Origin: Thelephora terrestris | Lineage: Eukaryota; Basidiomycota; Agaricomycetes; Thelephorales; Thelephoraceae | Direction: 5' to 3' | Length of the DNA stretch: 64,000 bases | Assembly: GCA_015956445.1 (NCBI GenBank) | Contig: WIUZ02000002.1 | Coordinates: forward strand, 1,054,001 to 1,118,000 | In this document: positions 46,238 through 55,064 of the stretch, piece after piece | Layout: every line of letters starts with the position of its first letter | Position numbering within the stretch: the stretch's first letter is position 1 | Notes under the pieces: generated by a model | What the model saw: only the letters and a program-made list of their open reading frames with translations | The model's database searches: none | Told to the model about the DNA's origin: nothing | Program-made: the position numbers and the translations under genes

Positions 46238-49200
46238 ATGGAGGCCCTCCATCTCCCTTTTTTTATTTGCGACAAGTGTGGTAAGGTCTGCAGATCCCTC
46301 CGTGGGTTAACTCAACATAAATCTGTCCATCGGGTCCTCCCCCAGCTCGGCAATTGCAACCCCCACAACTTCCATCGCGAATTCCATCCTCTGCTCAACG
46401 GTGAGATCCACTTTTATCTATTAATTCTCTACGCTCACAGGATTCCTAAAGGATTGCCCTGTGACCACCGCGGCTGTTTTCTTCCACTGGGGGCACCGCC
46501 AGTGCCACCTCCACCACAGTCAGAGGACGACTGGACTCCATTCGCATCGCGAGCAGGCTTCGAACTCGCGAATATCTTGTACCTCAAAGCACACCTCTCC
46601 CAAAGCATCATCAATGATCTCCTCGACGTCTGGAGTGCTACACTCGTACCCCATGGAGATCTCGCCCCCATCACCAGTCATCGAGACCTCCACTCCCAGA
46701 TCGACGCCGTTGATCTCGGGAACGTCCCGTGGAGATCATACACAGCCCAATATCAGTGGCTCCGCCCCGAGAATGGTCCAGTGCCAGAATGGATGGGAAC
46801 CAAGTACCAGATCTGGTTTCGCGACCCCAGAAAGGTTGTTCACAACATCCTTGCAAACCCCGAGTTTGTATCTGGCATCGACTACGTCCCACATCAAGAT
46901 TTTCAGGATGGAGAGCGACAATACCGGGACCTCATGAGTGGGACATGGGTCTGGGAACAATGTGTAGGTTGTTTATGCGGTGGTTCCGAAGCTTGCTGAC
47001 AATCCATTGACAGGATATCATTGCGACAGACCCCACAACACATGGGGCGATGTTCGTTCCCATTGTCCTTGGCACCGACAAGACAACCGTCTCGGTTGCG
47101 ACCGGCCAGCAGGTTTACCACCCCGTCTACCTCTCGGTTGGGAACGTCCACAACCGCATCCGACGGGCACACAAGCACGCCCTTGTCTTAATTGGCTTTC
47201 TTCCAATCCCTAAAGGTGCCGCAACTTCAATGCTTCTATTTTCAACTAACCCAGCCCCGCAGGTTCCCGCGAGGACTGGAAGAGTGAATTATTCCGTGAC
47301 TTCCGCCGTCGTCTCTTCCATGGGAGTCTCACGGTTATGAACGAACCACTCAAACGTTACATGACAACATGGGATGTTGTTCGATGCGCCGACAAGCATT
47401 TCCGCCGTGCCATATATGGAATCGGGCCGTATATCGCGGACTACCCTGAGCAATCAACTGCTGCGGGGACTGTGTATGGATGGTGCGTATTGTTCGTGCT
47501 CCTCCTACCATCACGTCTGCATGCGATTAAATACCTCTTCAGGTGTGAGGCTGATCCCAAGGACCTTGATGGCTTACCCACTGAGCTCCGCACCCTCGCG
47601 CGACTCCTGAGACTCATCGACACACAAGATGAAGATACCCTGTGGTTTGGCCACGGAATCGTCCCAAATTTTTTGGCATGTCCCGCATTACCACCCATCT
47701 TGAACGCTCATTAACGATTGACCCCAGCCGTTCACTGCTAAGTTCCCACGGGCGGATATCTATGAGCTCCTCACCCCAGACCTCCTCCACCAGGCCATCA
47801 AGGGGACGTTCAAGGACCACCTTGTTTCCTGGGTGGAGGAATACCTCAAGCTCGTACACGGACCATCTCAGGGATCGGAGATTCTCGACGAGATTGATCG
47901 AAGGTTTGCTTCGATCTTTAATTTGTTCCCAAATCGTCGCTCAACCTCTTTTTAGAATTGCTCTAGTACCCCTATTTCCTGGCCTGCGTAGATTCAAACA
48001 GGGGCGTAATTTCCAGCAATGGACTGGAAACGACTCAAAAGCGTTCATGAAGGTTGTTAGTTTGAAGTCTGATAAGACTTCCATGCTGATCTCCAACAGG
48101 TCTTCGTCACTTCCCTCGAAGGCTTCGTTGCCATCGACATCATCAAGACTCTCACGGCATTCATGGACTTTTGTTACATCGCGCGACTGGACACCATCAC
48201 CGAGACTGCTCTCGATGCTCTCGACGATTCCCTCAGGAGGTTCCACCACCACCGCAAGATCTTTCAAGAAAGCGGCGTACGCCCAACAGGATTCTCACTC
48301 CCCCGCCAACATGCACTGACCCACTACCGTTACCATATCGAGAAGTTCGGAGCACCAAACGGGTTGTCGTCCTCGATCACCGAGTCAAAGCACATCACCG
48401 CCGTCAAAAAACCGTGGCGCCAGTCAAACCGTTACAACGCTCTCGGTCAAATGCTCACCACCAACTCCCGGAATGATAAACTCGCTGCTGCCCGTGTTGA
48501 CTTCTCTACCCGTGGAATGTTGAACGGCACTTGCCTTGGAGATGCGCTAGAGAGGCTTCGCAATCTCCCTGAGGACACTGCTGGTGGTGATGACGATACA
48601 GAGGATGATTCAGACAGTGATGGTGACAACGGCCAAGACCTTGACGCCGACGAAGATGAGGAGGCGACAGGTCCAGTTGACGGACCTCCCACGCTGAGCG
48701 AGGTTACCCTTGCACTGAAACCAGGTAAGGGTTTTATTTCTTCATGCACAACAATTTCTGACGACGTCACAGCTCCCGGATATCCTCTTATTTCATTCCA
48801 GGAACTTGGCCGACATATCAAGCAAGAGAACCTTGAATCCCTCGTCCGGATCTTCCTGTTTTATCAACAGAACCCCACCTTCGCCGGAACCCCTCCAATC
48901 ACTGCCTGTCCGACCGTCGAGTACGCCGACCAGATATCTGTCTTCCACTCCGCCAAGGCCGTCTTTTGCGCCCCAGGTAATCATTCCAGCATCGAGGAGC
49001 TGTACCGCGAAACCATCAGATCCACCCCAAGGTGGCAAACAAGTGGTATAACGGCGCCCCGCCGGGATTGCATCCTCATCGCCACTGGGTCAGATGAGGC
49101 TGGTACAAGGGGCCTGGATGTCGCGAGGGTGCATTTGTTCTTCTCGTTCGTGTTCAAGGGCGAACTATTTCAATGCGCTCTTGTCCACGAGTTCTGCAAG

Positions 49201-49449
49201 AGTTTTGCCGACCCAGACCTGGACAACGGTCTATGGATCTTCGAACCAGACTACGCTGAAGATGCCGGACCCAGGATCATGTCCGTCATACACATCGATT
49301 CCATCGTCCGTGCTGCACATCTATTGCCCGTCTTTGGTGGCGACACTCCCATCCCAAGGGAAATAAACTTCACCAACACTCTCGATGCATTCAGGGCTTT
49401 CTATCTAAACAAGTATATTGACTATCACGCCTTTCAAACCCTGTCGTAG
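46238..49449 (+). CDS. Plavaka-type transposase (934 aa)
   Basis: Nine exons: 46238-46400, 46452-46963, 47014-47215, 47263-47482, 47543-47675, 47728-47903, 47956-48052, 48100-48724, 48773-49449; all keep frame to 934 residues. A classic C2H2 finger is at residues 11-31 (CDKC ... HKSVH). The Plavaka core follows: DDWTPFASRAGFELANILYL, DLMSGTWVWEQ, TDPTTHGAMFVPIVLGTDKT, VSVATGQQVYHPVYLSVGNV, RAHKHALVLIGFLPIPK, PRADIYELLTPDLLHQAIKG, FQQWTGNDSKAFMKVF, LPRQHALTHYRYHIEKFGAP, SITESKHITAVKKPWRQSN. Intron 5 has a GC donor (GCATGT...CCCCAG), forced by homology on both sides. An upstream in-frame ATG at 46157 would add 27 residues. No stop or frame break: probably active. Confidence 0.9.
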
Positions 49450-49633
49450 TATGTTTTTTGTGACTGATTGATATGAATGTTATTTTCTTGTTATCGAACA
49501 TCTTATTTCGGTGATCGAACGTCTTATTTCGGTGGAACTGATGACCAGTAATTGAGTGTCAAATAACCTCAAATAACTCGGACAATATTAAATAATCGAA
49601 ATAAGATGGAATAACCAAACGCCTCTTTTACTG

Positions 49634-49825
49634 ATGTCTGACGCCGACTTCGATCAGATGTATAATGCACGCGCGCGTGAACTTGTAAGTCACAATTATA
49701 TTCTTAACTAATTGCGATGTCTATCTAACGAAACCTTCCAACAGAATGACGACCGGGAGCAATACGAGAAAGAAGAGGCTGAGAAGGAACAGGCCGAAAA
49801 GGAACAGGCCGAGAAAGAGACTTAG
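49634..49825 (+). CDS. spliced micro-gene in the element (43 aa)
   Basis: Exon 49634-49684 (MSDADFDQMYNARAREL), a 60-bp intron GTAAGT...CAG with a CTAAC branch-like site, and exon 49745-49825, NDDREQYEKEEAEKEQ followed by two AEKEQ repeats and a stop. The product is acidic/basic and almost surely one helix or coiled coil. Good splice sites and a clean stop favour a real gene, but its shortness and repeats leave room for a chance frame. No known family. Confidence 0.45.
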
Positions 49826-50199
49826 ATGTGTTGTTGTGTCCGTCGCGAGAGGGACTGGGTATGGTGTGGTATGGGGACGGAAGGAAATTAGATATCAGTA
49901 GACCCGCATTGAACGTCACCGTCTTTAGATCCAAATAGAAATTGTTCGCTCTCGCTAGATCCCGGTGTGAATTCGAGATCTATTTGGATCTATTCAAATC
50001 TAACCGTACAAACGAGTCCATTAAATATTGCTACGATTAGAAACTAATAGAACAAATCTAAGGAATGAGCCATTTGCGCGAGCCAGGACAACCGTTATCC
50101 AATCTGGTCAACTACCCGATCAAATTCGAACGGGTTCGCCCGGGTTCGACCGGTTTCTCACTGGGGTTCACCCCCCATTCAAATTTTCCTTTCTTCCAC
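49826..50199 (+). other. short non-coding stretch with an inverted repeat
   Basis: A 13-bp inverted repeat AGATCCAAATAGA / TCTATTTGGATCT at 49927-49939 and 49979-49991 could fold into a hairpin. No convincing exon was found. Confidence 0.4.
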
Positions 50200-51232
50200 T
50201 TTCCCCTCACACAGCCACTCCCTCGTGCTCGAGGCCGCAAGCCAGTGCAATCCCGCAACAGAAATCACTGCCACTCTTGTCAGGAGGGATATACCTCCTC
50301 GCAAATTTATCCAAGACCTGACGTCAGAATTCGGCCAAGCCATCCTCAACCGTCAAAGGAGCATCAGCGATCCTCTGTACGACCGGTCTTTTCTACCCTT
50401 CTGGGTCCTCACCCTATGGGAGCGTTTGGCAGAGCTGAATTCTGCGAGGGAGAAATGGGCGCTAGCGCAGATGTGGCTCCAGAAATCATCGCAATCTCTG
50501 GCCCTAGCAATGTCCACTACCGCTAAGCAACATCCCACCCAAACCGGGTGGGGTGCCGATATCACGGTTGGCCGAGAACGTGCAACGACGTTGGCGTTAC
50601 CTCAACTACTTGCAGACGCTGCTCCGTCACTCAGGGTTCTCGCGAGTCCCGCTTCCGAAACCGCATGGTTTTATCTTAAAGGATGCCGGGATTACACCCC
50701 TTAACAAGCTTCGATGTCTCGAAAACCCCTCAGGCCCCTTCGAGGAGTCAAGTTGGGCGTTTGTATTTGTTGGAGACACAATCTACATTGCTCGAGGTAT
50801 GTCTTGTCGCACAAACGAGTCAAACTGTACTTAGCATTGGCAATAGTCCTCATCTTTTACCAAAAAGGTGGCGGAAAGAACGGGCGACATGGGTGGATCC
50901 TGTATACTCCAAATGTCCACAGCGTGTCGAACGTCGGTGTCCAGCTTTTCGAGTACGCCTACCTCCGGATGTTCCGTGCAGTTCACGAGGCCGATGCGCT
51001 CCTCCAGACCAAGTGCCATAAACTTATACCAGCACGCCAACTCCTCACTGTCCTTCAGAAAACACCGCGCGCACCGCTGGGGGCTGATATCGAGATCAGC
51101 GAGGAAGATTGCGTTGTTTTTCACCTTCTAAAGACGAACGTGTCTCAGACTGGCCTCGCACTCAAGTTCATCAACAGCCGTAAAGCGAAAAAACTTGCAG
51201 GCGTCGATCAGGGGGCTGTAGAACAGGCTTAG
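50200..51232 (+). pseudogene. transposon accessory gene, apparently frame-broken
   Basis: Coding-like from about 50210 in one frame (VLEAASQCNPATEITATL, RRDIPPRKFIQDLTSEFGQ, FLPFWVLTLWERLAELNSA, WALAQMWLQKSS). It continues in another frame from about 50550 (RLAENVQRRWRYLNYLQTLL, PLPKPHGFILKDAGITPLN, SSWAFVFVGDTIYIAR to 50796), then splices in frame (intron 50797-50867) to 50868-51232 (HGWILYTPNVHSVSNVGVQL, EYAYLRMFRAVHEADALL, ending GAVEQA). No donor and acceptor explain the frame change near 50510-50550, and no start codon is clear. The WVLTLWERLAEL part recalls large accessory proteins of basidiomycete CACTA-like and Helitron elements. Function unknown. Confidence 0.5.
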
Positions 51233-51280
51233 ACAAAAAACGAAAGAAATTTCAATTTTTTATACTATCTATGTTACCAT

Positions 51281-51357
51281 TCCGGACCAAATTTCCGTCC
51301 ACCCATGACTCAATGTTCGATCCGGACCAGATGAGCACACAACATGTCCGGACCAAA
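51281..51357 (+). repeat. subterminal repeats, right end
   Basis: TCCGGACCAA at 51281-51290, TCCGGACCAG at 51321-51330 and TCCGGACCAAA at 51347-51357, in the same orientation as those at the left end. Confidence 0.8.
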
Positions 51358-51380
51358 TTTTTCAAAAACCAGGTGATTTT

Positions 51381-51415
51381 GTGTCGGACCTCTCCCGCCA
51401 ATTATCGGGGGTCCT
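51381..51415 (-). repeat. 35-bp terminal inverted repeat, right
   Basis: Exact reverse complement of 36301-36335. Confidence 0.95.
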
Positions 51416-51423
51416 ATTATGGG
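51416..51423 (+). repeat. 8-bp target-site duplication, right
   Basis: ATTATGGG directly after the right terminal repeat; identical to 36293-36300. Confidence 0.92.
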
Positions 51424-51636
51424 TGTCGTCAGCTCTCACGTGGCCGGAACTCCGGAAATCCACCAATTGAATTTTGTGAGGAGGTTTCGCGGGTTTTCAG
51501 GGACGCTATGGACCGCTCGAAATTTACGTGCCCCAGCATAAAGAAGTGTTTTGCGGGCGTCACATGTCTTGTGATGCCGGTGTAACCATCCCAGGGTCTT
51601 GAAGAGACCCCCACATCCCGCACATTCATGCGCCAT
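51424..51636 (-). pseudogene. older transposase relic, right half (N-terminal zinc finger)
   Basis: Minus-strand frame from ATG 51636: MAHECAGCGGLFKTLGWLHR, HHKTCDARKTLLY, a Cys/His finger as at the start of Plavaka-like transposases, then FNWWISGVPA and a GTGAGA donor near 51445. Read on the minus strand, this exon precedes the left relic (36300-34945) once the 15-kb element is left out, so the element landed in the first intron of this older gene. Confidence 0.65.
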
Positions 51637-52299
51637 TAAGTGTCAGTCAGCAGGCGCTGTGGTCTGCCGCTGGTTGAGGCCCTCTCTCCAGTTTGGAAGG
51701 GCAAAACGACGGAATGAAGGAGGCACGGTGGACTCGGAGGTGGAGGTTGTGAAGGCAGCGGGATGCTACATGACTCCGAGTCTGAGCGAGTCATAGCCGA
51801 CAGTGAAAGCGCCTAAGGAGAAAACAGTACGTGGTAGAGACAACGGTATTTGCTTAGCTACAACACCGTAGAACATCTTGTCTTCGGGGCACCGTGGTAC
51901 AACGTGGGTAAAACGTTACATCGCGTTGTGACTACTCAAGCACTCACCCTATCGCGATCCCGAACTTTTTCCGATGAAATTGTCTAAATGCATAGAATTT
52001 TGGTCGAACCAACGTCATGCAATAAGAGCTATTCGACTGTTAACATAACAGAGCTCTGACTATTCTGGGTGTAAATGTTACAAGTTCGAACGCGTTCGAG
52101 GTAAGGTGCCTCCAGCGAACCGATCCCAACCCAGCCTAACCGAACCGCAAGTAACCGTTCGGACGGGTTCGGTTCAGGTTCGAACCTGGGTTCTCGGTAC
52201 ATAGTTGTAACATCCTTGAACATCCCCGTGACCTCAGCCCGTCACACGCCCCGCATTCCCAACAGACATCTGCTTTTCATATCGACCAACGCTAGGGCT
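51637..52299. other. intergenic region before the kinase pair
   Basis: About 660 bp. Near 52080-52190 it is rich in TTCGAACC/GGTTCG-like words (GGGTTCGGTTCAGGTTCG). An intron acceptor (CTAG) at 52292-52295 directly precedes the kinase ATG, but no donor exon was found upstream. Confidence 0.45.
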
Positions 52300-54851
52300 A
52301 TGCAAACAATCGAGCAGACTCTCTACAGGAAGGCAGCTACGACACGCACCGGATACAACAAGGAAACGGTCGCTTTCAACGTTCCGATTCCACTCTTCTT
52401 CGACGATGACCTCTTTGCGATTGAACGTGGCCCCCGCTTAACACCCGATGAACCCCACGACTCCGCCGCACCCTCTGCATCTGAGAAGGGTATGTCAACA
52501 CCTCTTCGTTCCCTGATCTCGTGCGGAATGGTGATTGATCCTTCGCTTGATTTCAACACCGCAGCCTGTGGACGCTTGACTGGGCGTGCGTTTGCTATAC
52601 ACGAACTTCCCTCCCTAATCGACGCAATGCTCTCGAGCAAGGACATGGACGGCACGATCCGTCGCCTTTCCTGGGATGGCACACAGGCCTTTGTCGATGT
52701 GATAGATGAGGTGCGCTCGACATTTCCCTACTGTCGCGTATCTGTTGGCTGAAATTGGCATCAACACACCCCACCAAACAGGCACTGGACAGGCTCGACC
52801 TCCCTCTCTCGACAAAGAGTAAGTGTCTCAAGCTATTGCACAGGACATGTGGCAACTACGCAATTCTTCCGGGAGCCCTGAAGATCCCAGTTTTGTATGA
52901 TCGTACCAGCAATCCATTGTACAGCGGCGGAAACAGTGACGTATGGAAGGGAGAATATTGCGGCCGCGATGTTGCCGTAAAGGTTATAAGGATGTACTCA
53001 AACAGCGACTTACGGAAGGTTGTTGGGGTAAGTTTCTGATTGCTTTCTTGTTCCGCTAACAAAGCCCCGTGCAGAGATTTTGCAAGGAGGTTGTGTTGTG
53101 GAGATTCCTCCGTCATCCGAACATCCTGCCGCTGTTGGGAGTGTTGATGTCGGACACTCGATTCGCAATGGTATCGCATTGGATGCCAAATGGTAACATC
53201 AATGAACACGTCAAGGCGCATCCAGGCTTGGACCGGCTCGAACTTGTAGGCGCTCTACTTCTAACCTTACCTTTCTCCCTCTAGTAATGACCCAGGATTC
53301 TTTAGCTGACAGGCGTCGCTGGGGGGTTGAACTATTTACACAGCATCGGAATGGTCCATGGGGACCTCAAGGGGGTAGGTGTTTTATCACTAGAGTCACT
53401 TCGCCATTTTGACGAGTTTACCATTGAGTCCAACGTACTGATCGATGAAGCTGGAGGCGCCCGCCTGGCGGATTTCGGTCTACTCACGATCATCTCAGAC
53501 GCCGCGAACCACCTATCCTCGAGTACTTACACCCAAGGCGGCACGGTTCGATGGATGAGCCCGGAGCTGATCTATCCGGAGGAATTCGGATTCAAGAACA
53601 GTCGTCCGACGAAATCCTCGGATTGTTATGCTCTCGGGATGGTTATATATGAAACTATCAGCGGGAACCCGCCGTTTTACGAATGCACAGATTCTCACGT
53701 CGCCTTGAAAGTTGTGGCGGGGGAACATCCTCCTCGAGGGGTGATGTTCACGCAGACTCTTTGGAAGATATTGGAATCATGTTGGGCTTCTCGACCAAAC
53801 GACCGCCCGAATATCGAAGACATCCTCCGGCGCTTGGAAAATCATTGTGAGGTTCCGGAGTCCCTACACAACCCCCCCGGTATCGGAACTTGGGCGGGTG
53901 ACACCACGGCGATAGGAAGCACCTCCGTGGCTCCCCCCCTTACTCATGGTATTAAACCTCTGTTCGATCTCGTTTCATCTGTATCCCGACCACCGAACCC
54001 CCGAAGTGATTGCATCAGCGGGGGTACCTATCTAGTAAGCACCATCTAAGCCCACAAATCTGCACTCCCTCGTATGAAACGTTGCACAGGATTTCCCCAT
54101 GCTCTTTGAACCCGTCCAGAGCGCCGAGGAGTCAACTGTCGGTCAGCCGGTTGTGCCAGGCACCTGGTTAAAGATCCCGCAAAGCTGTTACAGTTTGAGG
54201 GCGGGAACCACGGCCTTCCCACGTACGCCAGGGGTTTCCTTCAGCGTCAATGGGGCACCTGGTATCAACATGCAACGTGCCTTGGACCAGGTTTTCGTGG
54301 GCCTGGACGGTAGGGATGACCCCGCCCTGGGATGCGCGGGCACTGGCAGTTCAGTCTCATGCAGGATACTGGTATGTTGATAATCCGATCTGATCACCAA
54401 GGAAAACACCGAACTCAAGTACTTTGTGGTGCGGTCACCAGTTTCCTGGGTACCCGATAAACAGAGTCCATCAAGTGGAGATCTTAACGCACTTTGCCTT
54501 TCGTCCATGCGCTGAAGTTTTTCTCTTTTTTTCTCAGATCGCATTAAGAACCTGGACTAAGGCTCGCTCACCAATTACGAAGAGCAAGCTTGTTTACGAG
54601 ATTGCGAAACGTGTTAGACAATACATGGACTCCCTGGCTGTTAGTAACTCTTCCCTTCTTCATCGTTCGACTCTGACGATTGACACTAGGAGATTCCAAT
54701 AGACCCATCCATCGACCCGAATTGGAGGATTGGCCGGGGCTACATGAAGCTCGACAAGATGTACTTAGTCAATATTGCCTGGGTTTCCAGGGGATCGATT
54801 CAGCCCGAAATTTGGGTTGATACTGATACTTACGATTGTGATTTAGCCTAA
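52300..54851 (+). CDS. TKL kinase with C-terminal GLDGRDD domain (668 aa)
   Basis: Ten exons: 52300-52489, 52565-52710, 52782-53027, 53075-53245, 53306-53374, 53429-54034, 54090-54371, 54442-54474, 54538-54639, 54690-54851; all keep frame. Complete kinase: GGNSDVWKG loop, VAVKVIR (Lys about 179), HGDLKGSN (Asp about 271), ADFGLL (Asp about 289), GGTVRWMSPELI, SDCYALGMVIYE. After residue 476 a second domain follows: TPGVSFSVNGAPG, VFVGLDGRDDPALG, FPGYPINRVHQ, ITKSKLVYEIAKRV, WRIGRGYMKLDKMYLVNIAW; in other agaricomycetes I know it only as an uncharacterised protein. Compared with the kinase at 55065, two N-terminal exons are missing, yet the old intron acceptor survives before the ATG. Substrate unknown. 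Confidence 0.85.
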
Positions 54852-55064
54852 CTACAATGAAGTCATGAGCAAACGGTGTAACGTCTCCTCCACGCCTTTA
54901 CCAATACTGTACGGGAGAACCGCAAACTCTCAATTGAGTCTGGGATTGGCGCCTGAGGTAACACCTTCCAGCTCACACGGTTGCATGAGGCAGGCCGCAT
55001 TTGATGGGCCCGCCTCCCCCCTTTTCATCAACCTCCATCACCGTACTACCCGCAGACTGAGTAG
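54852..55064. other. short intergenic region
   Basis: About 210 bp between two co-directional kinase genes; promoter of the second. A short frame from 54865 ends at a possible GTAACA donor; not pursued. Confidence 0.4.

Larger units (their letters stand above)
36301..51415 (+). mobile_element. 15,115-bp two-transposase DNA transposon
   Basis: Ends are perfect 35-bp inverted repeats (36301-36335 and 51381-51415, outer bases AGGACCCCCG), flanked by a perfect 8-bp duplication, ATTATGGG. Both ends carry TCCGGACCAA-type subterminal repeats, as CACTA-like elements do. Inside, left to right: Tnp2-type transposase (+), a 649-aa protein (+), a 579-aa protein (-), Plavaka-type transposase (+), a 43-aa micro-gene (+) and an apparently frame-broken gene (+). 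Five of six genes splice in frame from start to stop, so the insertion looks recent and possibly still active. CACTA elements usually make 2-3 bp duplications; 8 bp is typical of hAT and of Zisupton-like elements, so the class is unsettled. No second set of terminal repeats was found inside. Confidence 0.9.

Noticed and set aside
48447-48821. Ser-rich minus-strand frame
   Set aside because: Shadow of the acidic stretch of the Plavaka transposase on the other strand.
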